NCBI GenBank assembly: GCA_014904985.1
Contig: MU129045.1
Location: 107,920-171,919 of the forward strand
DNA: 64,000 nt
Origin: Hydnum rufescens UP504
Taxonomy: Eukaryota > Basidiomycota > Agaricomycetes > Cantharellales > Hydnaceae
Direction of reading: 5' to 3'
Positions 1 through 11,700 of the stretch are shown piece by piece. The position numbers and the translations under genes are program-made. The notes under the pieces were generated by a model. The model saw nothing but the letters and a program-made list of their open reading frames with translations. It was not told where the DNA came from and did not search any database. The stretch's first letter is position 1. Each line of letters begins with the position of its first letter.

Positions 1-82
1 TAAAACCAGACAATAACACTCCTCTGCGAGCACTCCCTCTTTTCACCTCTTTCTTTTCGTTCTGTTGTTGTGGCAAGTTCTC

Positions 83-1960
83 ATGTCCTTCAAACTCGAT
101 GTCTTCCCCCTTTCTCAGTGTGTTGAGATGCATGGCACTGTGCATACTTCGTGAGCAACGCTCTCTTTTCTCGTTCATTACCATCCTGATTGACGATGGC
201 ATGCCCTCCCAGCACCGCCTACTCCGTCTCTGGCCATGTGGTGCTCACGGTCACTCCATCCACGTCACTCCTGAATAATTCACCAATCCGCCCGCCGTCA
301 TTTCGTTTGACCTCTCTGACAGTCATATTCGAAGGGAAATGTGAATCACTCTCCCCAAACTTAGGATATGGGGCAGTACGGGTATGCAGAGTCTCCAAAG
401 AGCTGGTTGGTGGCACGGAGGGCGCGGCTCCCGTGACGCTGAGTTGTGCTGGCGGAGACGCGTCCGAGCAAATCTGGCAATGGAGTGTCCTCTTCGATCT
501 CGCCATTCCTGGATGGCTGCCCCCAAGCGTTGACATCTCCGAATTCACTGAAACGGCCTACTCGTTGCATGCGTCTCTCACCTTGGAGACTCTGGATCCC
601 CCCTCCCAGTATCCACACCTCGGTCAGTCTCATCCGAGGGGCAAGTCTACTGCCGAAGGAGACACGCACGGACAAACTCTCAAACGGATGGCGTCCAGTT
701 GGTCGATTCCCTCTTTTCCCACGCTCCTCTACTCCACCTTCGGTCGGTCCAAAGAGCGAACAATCCACTCTGACCCTGTCCCAGTCACCATCATCCGAGT
801 ACGCGCCCCGACTAATCACCCATTACTTGGGACAGATGCTTTGCATGATTCGCCTTCATTGTTCCCGGCGCACTTTCAACGAGCTTCGCCCACAGTAATC
901 GGTTCTGCAACAGACCCCCTCCTTTCTGCACAAGGCATACCTCTAGATTTACTCAGCACCCTCGAAGTCGTTGTTTCCTTGCCACAATATACGGCAATTG
1001 AAGAAGGATTCATCCCACTTGGCCTCAAGATCCGTTGTCCGCCTGAAAAATCGGGAGAGAGGAAATTGAGGCTCCACGAATTCGAAGCACAGGTTTACCA
1101 GGTAGAAAAGTTTCGGTATGTCTATTCCTTTGCTTTATACTGCCTTTTCTGATGTCAAATCTTATTCTGCACTATAGATCTACTCCAGACAGTCGTTTTG
1201 CGTCGACGTTCCCTATCCCTACCCAGCAGCCTCCTTCTGTACCTTTGCTTAATCCGAATTACATGGAGGCGCTGCATGCCTGTGGTCTCCTGTACCCTCA
1301 TATCATGTCGGATAGGGCGACTCGCACTCATCCACTCATCCCTGAAGGCCACATCTTCTTCCGACCTGCCACGGGCGGCGTCCTACTTGACAGTCGATGG
1401 GCTCGGATGGATGTGAAAGTCCCCATCCTTCGAGCCTCGACTCATGAGGCAGGCGATGACAACGAGGTGCAGGAGGACGGAAAGGCGGTTTGCGATGAGC
1501 ACCGTGCCGAGCGCCGCCGCCGACGCGAGTACATCCTTCCCGACTTCCACGCGCCGTTTTTACGTGTCTCCCACGAGATTCGCATCTCTGTGAAGGTCTC
1601 CTGGGACCAGGAGGGTGTCAGTGGGACAATCCGACGTATGGAGAATGTCCGCATGTCATTCCCACTGCGATTTACCCGCACGCCTGGCACGACGTATCGG
1701 AAACCACTATGCGGCGCTCTCTCTATAGAAACAACCCCTACGTCTCTAGCAGTGGAGAACCCCCCCTTCTTGTCTCCTGTATACTCTACATGCTCCCCTT
1801 ATCATCTTCAACACAAGTCGCATACCCTATCGTCCTTCCAGCGTACTCGCAACTCTTCCATGAGAATGGAGAACGCAAGGAGGATGACGAAGGGATCTGG
1901 CTTCCACCCTATTCGAAAGAGGACCGCCACATAAATCCTGAGCGCGCTTTCGCCGCCTAA
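83..1960 (+). CDS. arrestin-like N-terminal domain protein
   Basis: Spliced protein that resembles fungal arrestin-like proteins, a family of cargo adaptors that often work with ubiquitin ligases; the role here is inferred. The start is the ATG at 83, giving MSFKLDVFPLSQ. The first exon ends at 150 before gtgagc, and the second begins at 213, restoring the phase into TAYSVSGHVVLTV, the first arrestin strand. A second intron spans about 1116-1177 and joins EKFR to STPDSRF. The arrestin-N-like part covers roughly the first 330 residues, with LAIPGWLPPSVD as the recognisable centre. The C-terminal part contains RISVKVSW and FPLRFTRTPG, typical of the second sandwich. The tail reads VLPAYSQLFHENGE and stops at 1958-1960 after a further intron near 1776-1819 whose limits are uncertain. 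I see no clear PPxY motif. Confidence 0.65.
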
Positions 1961-3010
1961 TGCCACGCTCCAGAACACGTACATCGACTTCTCATATTAC
2001 TTCGCGCCCTATTCGGATACCATCGTCGTGTTTCAGCAATCATTTACTGTCATCCTAGCCCCCCCCCCCCCCCATCCAAACAACGCATCATTTGGCCAAA
2101 TTATATGTCGTCTAGATTACTCACACGAGGCCAAAATCACATTCCGCCACCACACTCACTGTTCCACTATCATTCTGACTGTTGTTAATCCGAGCGTCGG
2201 CGAGATATCCATCCCTGCCCCTCATTCACCTCTACACAGAGTTTTTTTGATTTCATTTGTCGTCACCTTCGATCCCTAACATGTTCTTCATATACTTCGC
2301 TTCTTCACCCCAGGAATCTGTCGCTTCCTGCTTTTTTTGTGTATAGCTTTGTAGTCTTCATCACTATCTTTTCCATCACTCAATCCAAGTTGTATAGCAT
2401 TAAGTATATCTTGTCTAAAATGCATCTTTCATTGTCTTCTTAGGTAGGATAGCCAGACAAATTGATTTGTTTCCTTAATCGTTGGCTGCGTGGGATGCTA
2501 ATAGTGCACAGGGCATCCCTCTTACCACTGAAGAGTTCAGGTTCTTTCTACCTCATGGGAGACGATGCAATTCACCCAGATTTGATCATTAATGAAGTAT
2601 GTGAAGCGGGATGAACTACCTGCAGGATCCATGCTTGGGAAAATGAGACAGCACATATACTGTAGTGGAGAATCCGAATTCCGTGAGGAGACCCGAATTT
2701 GGGTTCTAGATGAAGGAACATCAATCCCACCATGGCGCAGGGGTGGGCAAACACCATTGATCAGTCCAAGAAAAAGTGCATGGAATAAAGGCTGAGTGTT
2801 CTTATGGGAACAAATTCGGAAAGTCCGCTCACTCACAAAGGCCAATACATGGAAACACAGTCCTGCACGTGTAGCTGACTATTCGCATGACAGCGAAGTG
2901 GTTGGTCTGCAGCTCCACTATGCGGGATTTGGTGACATGGAACGTGTTTGGAAATAGATGTCACGAAGGCGTTGAGTTTAGGGCCGGCATCCTCCCGTGG
3001 AGTAACAGCC
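1961..3010. other. intergenic, no gene seen; contains a C15 homopolymer
   Basis: About 1 kb between the arrestin-like gene and CTF18. The only conspicuous feature is an uninterrupted run of 15 C at 2059-2073. Short open frames here have no recognisable protein character. The left part is presumably the 3' UTR of the arrestin-like gene and the right part the promoter and 5' UTR of CTF18. Confidence 0.6.
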
Positions 3011-6000
3011 ATGTCTCTATCATTTGAACCTAATGGACTACTCTCCAAACCCCTCCTGCCACATCTCACCCCAGGTTCCGACGTGCCAGAGTCTGTCGAT
3101 GATGATTTTTTGTTTGTGCCCAATGGGCTCTTAGTCCGCCCACCATCTTTATCTGTTGCTCAAGAATCGGATAACCAACAAGACTCTAACACACGCGACA
3201 TTGCGCATGAATTCGTGCCAAATGGTCTTTTACCTTCTATATCGACTTCCAATCCCGAAAAAGCGCGTGATTTGACCCCAGAACTAACTCCGCCGCAATG
3301 GGTGGAGAAGTCGGACATGGACATAGATGACGGTGCGTGCTTGATTCACGTCCTTTCACGTCAAAACCAAATGGAGGCTGTATTTTAAAGTGGATGATTC
3401 TCTGCCAACGGTATCGCAATTGCTTCCACCACCTCCCCCTCGCCCTGAGGGACCCCAAGATTATATTCGAAGTACTGCCATACGATGCAAGACTTTCGAG
3501 GGCCATACAATCACTTTCACACACAGATCTAAACGCGTTCATCGCACCCCTGCTGTGAGTGATATGGTCCGTCGTTTTGCTGTATGATATTTAACCTCCT
3601 GTACAGACGTCTGCATCGCACGATGTTCCTATTACAGGATTGCTGGAAGTCCCCATTCACCGGCTGATGGATCAGCTGGCCATGACGGCAGTGGACACCG
3701 CACCCTTGGCGTGAGTACGCTCGAAGCAATGTGGTGGCAAGCTATTCATCAGGTCGCACTACAGCGACGTTGGAAATATCCCTCGGACGATGGAACATGT
3801 CAACCAGGATATGTGGGTCGATCGATACCGACCGCAGAGATTCGTGGATCTTGTCGGAGATGAACGGGTCAATCGCGAAACGATGTCATGGGTCAAAGAA
3901 TGGGATCAATGTGTCTTCGGCCTGAAGAAGAAGAAACGGAAACTCAAGCGCAAGTGGAATGAGATAGAAGATGAGCAAGACACCAGCAATGCGCCAGAAG
4001 ACCCGTGGCATCGGCCACGCGAAAAGGTGCATAGACGCGGACCTGAGGATTCTAGCGTAGTTTGACCGTTGACAACAGATCCTTTTGATATCTGGGCCTC
4101 CTGGACTGGGAAAGACGACATTGGCCCATGTCATTGCTAAGCAAGCAGGCTATCATGTTTTAGAGGTCAATGCTAGGTATCGTCACGCCCTTAGGTACTT
4201 TCATATTCTGACATTGAGTTACTGACCTCCTCGATTAGCGATGCGCGGTCAGGAAGTGCGATCGATGACCGTGTAAAACCGGCTCTTGAATCTGGCCGGG
4301 CAATGGGTACCACGAAACCAGTTCTTGTTATTATCGATGAAATAGACGGGGCCACAGGAGAGAATGTATGTGGGGTTTGATGGCCATCCTGTCCTTTCTA
4401 ATCAATATGTGCATGCACAGAGCGGTGCTGCGTCCGGATTCGTGAACAAACTGGTCGCCTTGACCGTGGACCCTCCAAAGAAACGCCGTACAGTTTTTGA
4501 TTGATTCCAATTCTCGAACCTTTTGATCCGACATTGTATTTCCGTAGGTGATGGCGGTGGAGGTTCGAAGGGTAAACGGCCCCTCTTGCGGCCCATAATA
4601 TGCATTTGCAATGATCTGTGAGATGGGGGTCCCGATCTCGTGCACTTACGTGTGGCGCTAAAACAGGTGTTGACCTGCTAGATACGCGAATTCTTTATCC
4701 AAGTTGAGGCTTCATGCCCGTATTATCCGCATGAATCCATCAAGCCCACTTCTCGTATCCAAGCGTCTACAGCATATCTGCTCGATGGAAGATCTGACTG
4801 CCGAAAACCGGGCACTCAATCTCCTCGCTGAAATATGCAAGGGGGACTTGAGAAGTTGCCTAAATGCTCTTCAGGTGCAGTTTGTCCCTTGGTTTCATAT
4901 GTGTGCAGGAAAAGGCTCACCAATCTTATCTACAGTTTATCAAGATGAAGTCTCAAAGCGTGACAGAATCCATCGTCCGCACGGCAACGATTGGTGTCAA
5001 GGAGGCCGACACGTCAATACATTCCGTATGGACAGATCTCCTTCATCCGATCTCTAAGAAACGGGCCAAGAACCTCGCCATGACAGAGGAGGACGAACGG
5101 AAGTACGTTTCTCGGATCGCGCGGTCTGTCGAGGGCAGCGGAAATTTTGACAAAGTAGTCCTTGGTGTGTTGTGGGGTTTCTTCACGTTCTTGTGCCCCG
5201 ACGAACGAAGTTACTGAGGCGATTCTCTCGGCAGGCGTGTTCGAGCACTATACGACACTACACCCACATGAGTCCACATTAAAGCGATTTCAAGCGGCAA
5301 ATGAATGCCTCTGCTCCTACGATCTCTTGTCGGAGATGATGCGGTCTGGGCAGGAGTATGGCCTGTTGAATTATCTGGCATATTACATTGTCCCGATCTA
5401 CACCCACCTTTCAGCAGGTGGGAACCCAAAGGTAGAACGACCCACTGTTTATTGGGAAGTGCGTTAGTCTTCCCTAATCAATTGGCTACCTTTGGCTCAG
5501 TGCTCATTCGTTTCCCCTACAGTCATTCTCGAAAACTAGAAGTAGCGAAGACATATTTGCGTCCCTAACGAAATCGATTCTATTTCCTGAAGGTGCGCGA
5601 CAAGACAATCGGACGGCTGGTCTAGGTTATCGGCATCTGCTTGGGAAGGATATCCTACGCACGGAATTCGTCCCTCTTTTGAATCGTATCATATCGCCGA
5701 ATATTCGCCCAGTGCGCTTTCCTGGGAATCCCTCGATGGTCCTTCATTCTGACGCAGTTGATGGATCCTCTAGGTTAACAAACAGATCATAAAGGGGGAT
5801 GAGCGGGTGATCTTAAGGAAACTCGTGGATATTATGGTATCCACTGGTCTTCGTTTCGAACTTGATAAAGCCGACGATGGCCAAATGGTATACAGGCTCG
5901 AACCGTACGTTGACCGATCCTTTGTTCTTATTCGTGTGATTTTGAACCGATCTATTCTGATAATTTCAATCGCCATAGCGCGATCGATGTCTTCGTGACC

Positions 6001-6579
6001 TACGATGGGAAGCGAGCTGGTGATATTGCAGCGTCGCGGTACGCGGTGCGACACATGGTTGCCGGAGAGGTACTATGCATCCTCATCGTTGTCAGGCTCG
6101 ATCTTCATTAAACTGGCTTCGTAGATTGAGGCGGAGACTGCGACGCGGCAAAACGATGCTATCGAGAAAACACCGGCCGGTGGATTACGGGGGATGCAAA
6201 GGAAGTCTCGAGCCAATGATCAGATAGTCGGGGACTCGATTGACATTGCGGACAAAGTATGTGGCATCTTTAGCTTGCTTGAAACCAGCTTAGACCTGTT
6301 TATGTTCTTGTGGCAGCCGGCGACGGATTTCTTTGGGAGACCAATAGTGCATCAACCGCCGGAATCGGTGCAAGTGGCCTCATCTACGACTCACGATGGT
6401 GCAAGTGCATGTAAGAATCCCTCCTATAATTTTTATAACTCCTTCCTTACACATCGAATGCACCGCTCCAATCAGCTCGTTTGTCAAAAACCAACATGTC
6501 GTATGCAATCAATTATAAATACCATGAGGGCAATTCTAGTGCTGTACGCAAACCAACCAAAACTTCCACATTTTTATAA
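3011..6579 (+). CDS. CTF18: chromosome transmission fidelity protein 18 (RFC-like clamp loader subunit)
   Basis: Large subunit of the Ctf18-RFC complex, which loads PCNA for leading-strand replication and sister-chromatid cohesion in the nucleus. The first in-frame ATG is at 3011. The N-terminus carries three copies of a PNGLL motif (EPNGLL, VPNGLL, VPNGLL). The AAA+ part begins with [18 protein letters not shown] (about 3810), followed by a basic [10 protein letters not shown] insert, Walker [10 protein letters not shown] (about 4095) and Walker [10 protein letters not shown] (about 4330). Later exons contain the sensor and lid segments. Near the C-terminus DFFGRPI (about 6325) and [14 protein letters not shown] (6514-6555) match the conserved Ctf18 tail that contacts Dcc1-Ctf8. 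The stop is TAA at 6577-6579. At least ten short introns are present, for example 6257-6316 and about 6411-6475. Identity is secure; some middle exon edges are not resolved. Confidence 0.88.
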
Positions 6580-6701
6580 TGTATACCCTTGTACCGAACG
6601 TCCAGTGGGCCACGAAGGCAATATCTGCGAAATGCCTTGTTTGGCGTTAATTTATCCAGGAGATTGCCGAGAAATGCACCCATTCAGTTTTCACCGCTTG
6701 G

Positions 6702-7493
6702 ATGAATTTAAGCCTTGCTCGTTCGAGTTGTAGCATTACGCATGCCTTTCTCGCGCGCGGGGTGGCATCCCCTTCTTCACAGCTGGCTCGAGAAGGAGGA
6801 CGGACCACCGTACAGTTGATGGGGTTGCCAGCAACTGCACTTCCTGCCGATATACGTCGAATGGCGGAGAGACAGGGCATCAAGGGTGGATTTGAAGGTG
6901 GGGGTGCTAAAATTCTCATTCCTGTGCTCCACCTCATGCGTATTTTTTCTCAGTCCAATTGGAATACCGACGATATCATCCTGCGGGTCGCGCATCAATA
7001 CATCTTGACAGTGCAGAAGGCGCGAGAGAGGCATGCACGAAACTCAACGGTGCGGAGATATCCACACATCGGGTTACCGCCTTTACGCGCCTTCCTGATC
7101 CGGGCGATCGCTGGAGTCAGGGCTTTGGGCCAGACGGAGGGAATAAGGAGCGAGGGAAGACGGTGGTGTTACAGGGATTGTCGCCCGCATACATCCCTTG
7201 CGAAGCTTACCGATGCGTTACGAGGGGATCGATATCAGCTGAGTGAAGTTTCTGGAAGAAAACCCGTTGAGAGTGTCTCTGCTGGAGGGTAAGCCCTTGA
7301 ACGCTGAAAATGCACTTCCATTTATTTTATACTTTTCTTCGTTTTCAGTGTTCCTGCCAAAGGGGCTGATAGCCCTGAGAAATGGTGGCTTGTCCACCTC
7401 GCTTCAGTATCCGAAGCTCATAGGTTGGTGCGATCGTACCATATGACGGTGATGGATAGATCACACTTGGTCCAAGCACACATCATGTATTAA
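6702..7493 (+). CDS. RRM-like protein, possibly mitochondrial
   Basis: I do not recognise the exact family. The ATG at 6702 opens MNLSLARSSCSITHAFLARG, rich in Arg and Ser and lacking acidic residues, which is consistent with a mitochondrial presequence. It is followed by RTTVQLMGLPATALPADIRR, which reads like the first strand and helix of an RNA-recognition fold. After an intron ending near 6955 the frame continues YRRYHPAGRASIHLDSAEGA, then ACTKLNGAEI, like the rest of an RRM. A second strand-like segment is KTVVLQGLSP. Further introns lie near 7200-7345. The last exon reads KGADSPEKWWLVHLASVSEA and ends HLVQAHIMY with TAA at 7491-7493. It lies tail to tail with CBP20, 105 bp apart. Splicing between 7180 and 7300 is unresolved. 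Confidence 0.55.
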
Positions 7494-7598
7494 CGTGCGG
7501 GAAATACACTTGGATTCACATACAGGTAATTATGTTACTCGTCTCCATCTGCTCGGAATCGACGTGCCTGAGGAAAGCTTCGCGTCAACGCAAATGCA

Positions 7599-8529
7599 TC
7601 AAGAGACTCGAGTGAAACTCACCCGTCCGACTTCGTCTGTATCATCGTCATCATCTTCGCGCTCCCGCTTGAGGTTGGCTTTTTCCGGAGAATCAAAATC
7701 TTGGTTGGGAACAATTCATGAATTATAAGCTGCCATATTGCGGTGAGACTCACCTCGATTTCGATCCTGCCAGTTACCTCCTCCACCAGCCACAGCCCCA
7801 GGTGCGTCGACTGCGTCTGCGTACAACTCTTTTCGCAATTTTTCCTCCTTTTGTGCTTGGGCGCCCCATCCACCTCTTCCGGCGTCATAATCTTGCCGAT
7901 GTTCGTCCCGGACCTAAGGACGATAAGAATTCTGTCGCACATGCATCACTGACACGGAGACGGACCTGTCCACCACTCTTTCCTCTGCCAAATTGCCTTC
8001 CATCCGTGTACCCCAGGTCGAGATCGCAGCGCACAATACGTTCGTCAAGTTTTGTCCCACTTACATATCGTAGAGCCGCAAGAGCCTCTGCGTGGGTATA
8101 GAACTCCACAAAACAGAATCCACAAGGCGTTCTGTTTAAAACATTTCTCTTTAATGAATATACGAAGACTGAAGTAACTCAGGCCACCGAACCGAGTGTT
8201 CCGATCCAGCCCCATTATGATACGTTTTACTCCGCCTCCCTCCTCCGGATTAGTGCATTTCACGAACGTTTCATATATCTGCTCCTCCGTAGTATAGAAT
8301 GACAGGTTTCCTATCTGATGGGGCGTTGAGTTCATAAATTGAAACCAGGTATCGGAAGATGCGAGCGCACATAAAGGGTAGTGGACTTCGCAAGGAGTTC
8401 TGCTGTATCCCTATTCTGAAGGCAACCGATGAGACGAGGACCACAAGAATGAATCTTCGTACATACATGTCGGGACTGAGAATCTTTGTAATTAGAAGGC
8501 ACATCGAGAGGAGTGACTACATGCGCCAT
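7599..8529 (-). CDS. CBC2: nuclear cap-binding protein subunit 2 (CBP20)
   Basis: Small subunit of the nuclear cap-binding complex. It binds the m7G cap of pre-mRNA and, with CBP80, supports splicing, 3' processing and export. Start ATG at 8529 gives [20 protein letters not shown]. Internal exons read LAKSTTLYV, then [16 protein letters not shown] with [12 protein letters not shown], then [20 protein letters not shown] and [20 protein letters not shown]; these are RNP2, RNP1 and the cap-binding C-terminal segment of the CBP20 RRM. A Gly-rich stretch containing [13 protein letters not shown] follows. The final exon has an acidic run ([15 protein letters not shown]) and stops at 7599-7601. An in-frame insertion near 8240 (NPEEGGG) is probably intron read-through. 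CRM1 starts 230 bp away on the other strand, so two mRNA-export-related genes share a promoter. Confidence 0.9.
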
Positions 8530-8759
8530 CCTATTAGTTGTGGACTGCTAACTCGATACCGGGAGATGCCGACCTGGTAAGTTCCAAGAGACATCCGTTT
8601 GGACGCGTTCCTGTCACACCATTAACTGGCTAGCATCCCACAGTTCATCCTAGGCGCCTGGATACGCATACCATCTGACCCTTCGGCTTGATATCTCACT
8701 TCCCCTTCGCCGATAAGGAACCCGCACACTCTGGGAGACTACATCGATAACATCTCGCG

Positions 8760-11700
8760 ATGGAGGTAAGGGCTGCACAAAGGTTGTCTTTGACTCTCCA
8801 ATCTTATCTTCGCTTCCAGGCGATCCTCGACTTCACCAAAGACACTGATGTCGCACTATTAGACAGAGTCTCTGAGGCGTTCTACTTTGGGAAAGGTCCG
8901 GAGGTATGCCACACTCCTGTCAATCATCCGAAGTCATTATCAACGCCGCCGCCGCCCTCTAGCAACAATTGGCACAGCAACTCCTCACACAATTCCAAGA
9001 ACACCCGGACGCGTGGCAGCGTGTTCCAAGTATTATTGACCAATCGACCAACCCCCAGAACAAGGTACGTTTTCGGTGTCCGATCGATCCTGGACTTTAC
9101 CTGAATCTCCCAGCAGTATCTTGGGCTTCAAATATTGGAGAGGCTCGTCCAAACACGATGGAAGGCTGTCCCAGAAGATCAACGCCAAGGTTCGAGTAGT
9201 CTCTTAGAGCAATCTCCCTGAATTTACCTTGTATATGCGAACAATGCCGCTCCATGTTTTAGGTATCAAGAACTTTGTCATTGCAACGACTCTAGCTGTA
9301 GCGGGGGACGAACTTTCCATGCGCCGACAGAAGACATATATTCACAAACTTAATTTGCTTCTTGTTCAGGTTAGCATCCTTCAAGCCGGTCTCGCATCTA
9401 TTGCTACCTCATGATCTCTATCAGATCCTAAAACAAGAGTGGCCTCACAATTGGCCGACGTTCATTCCAGAGATTGTGGCATCATCTAAGACATCATTGC
9501 CCCTGTGCGAAAACAACATGGTCATCCTAAAGCTTCTTTCCGAAGAGGTTTTCGACTTTTCGGCGGAACAAATGACCCAGGAGAAGGCCAAAAATCTCAA
9601 GAACTCACTCAATGGGGAATTCAGCGATATTTTCCAGCTGTGTTTGGAAGTCTTGGAGAAAGCCCAAAAGCCATCGCTTATCAGAGCGACCCTGGAGACT
9701 TTGTTACGATTTTTGAATTGGATTCCTCTAGGCTACATATTCGAGACGTCGATCATTGATCAGCTTCTGAATCGAGTAAGTCCGTCCGTTCTCATCAAGG
9801 AACCCGCAGAATCCTCACCACTGTCTCAGTTCCTCGAACCTCCAGAGTACCGGAACGTCACACTCAAATGTCTTTCAGAAATTGCCGGCCTCAACGTAGG
9901 CGCCGAATATGATGTACAATTCGTGGTCTTATTTACCATGGTGATGACTGCTGTCAACAAGATGGTGAGACTTTCTTGGATTGTTCTCTCTGATTTAGAC
10001 TTATTTCCTTATCTCCAAGATCCCCCCCTCAACTGGTATGCAATTCTGTGGACCGAAATGATCAGAGGCCCATCAGTGCTGTTTACAGATATCGCGAAAG
10101 CATATGCAACTTCAAGTGACTCGGATCAAGAACTAGTTCTCAATCTCGCACTCTTCCTATCTAATTTTCTCGGTAACCACCTTCGTGCGATTGAAAATCC
10201 GGCTAACAACGACGTGTTGTTGAACGCACATCTCTATATGGTCAAGATTTCTACCGTCGACGAACGAGAAGTCTTCAAGATCTGTCTCGAATATTGGTCC
10301 AAGCTCGTGGCTGAGCTTTATGAAGAGCTACAGAGCCTTCCCATGGCCGATCTTGTGGGGCTACATCTGGGCGCTTCCACTGGGATGACGTTGGGCGTAA
10401 CTTTGCGGAAGGATATTTACTCGGACGTATTGTCAAACCTTCGACTCGTAATGATTGAAAAGATGGTCAAGCCAGAGGAGGCGAGCAATGTTGACCTCTC
10501 TTTCACCAATCATATACTGAGGGTAATGTCATGTCTTCCAGGTATTAATTGTCGAGAATGACGAAGGGGAAGTCGTTCGGGAGTTCTTGAAGGAGGGCGA
10601 CACTATTGTTCTGTACAAGCAAATGCGCGAAGTTCTTGTTTACCTAACACATCTAGACGTTTCTGACACGGAAACAATATTGGTGGAAAAACTAGCCAAA
10701 CAAGTCAGTTTACCTGTGTTGATGATGGATCCTTTGCTTATGTCTGTGTCCAGGTCGACGGGTCAGAATGGTCATGGCCCAACATCAATACTCTATGCTG
10801 GGCTATTGGGTCTATATCGGGTGCTATGAGTGAGTCCTGTGGGTAATGAATTTCCTTCACCAATGAACGTGGCCTTTTGCAGATGAGGAGACCGAAAAGC
10901 GCTTCCTTGTCACTGTGATCAAGGATCTATTAGGCCTGACAGAAATGAAAAAGGGGAAAGATAACAAGGCTATTGTCGCGTCCAATATCATGTACATCGT
11001 TGGACAATACCCTCGGTTCCTTAAGGCCCATTGGAAATTCCTCAAAACAGTAGTCAATAAGCTGTTCGAGTTCATGCATGAAACGCATGAAGGTACGGCG
11101 TGATTACCGCAGAGCTTCTCGGATCGACTAATCGGTATTTGGTGACTTAGGTGTGCAAGACATGGCGTGTGATACCTTCATCAAGATCGCACAGAAATGT
11201 CGAAGGCATTTCGTTATTCAGCAATCTGGCGAAGTTGAGCCATTTATTGACGAATTGCTGCGCTCGCTTCATCGCACCACCGTGGATCTATCACCGCAAC
11301 AAGTGCGTCCGTGGGTTTGAATCAAACAGGGCCCAACGTTCATATTTTCCTTACAGGTCCACACTTTCTACGAAGCGGTCGGATACATGATATCTGCACA
11401 GCCTAACAAACCACAACAAGAGAAGCTCATCACTAAACTGATGGAAATGCCGAACAATGCGGTGCGTCACTATTGCCCCCGCATTGCGATGGCCGTTTTG
11501 GCATGCTGATCTATGCTTGCAGTGGGATTCTCTGATGGCTCAGGCTGCTGGAAGTATGGATGTTCTTGGGAATCCCGAGAACCTCAAGATACTTGCCAAT
11601 GTGCTCAAGACAAACGTGTCTGCGGCGACGAGTATCGGCGCATTTTTTACACCCCAGCTTGGCCGTATATACATGGACATGCTTGGTCTGTATCGGGCTG

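Noticed and set aside
2537..2845. Possible small gene on the minus strand upstream of CTF18
   Set aside because: No recognisable features, no intron-exon support, and it sits where a promoter is expected.
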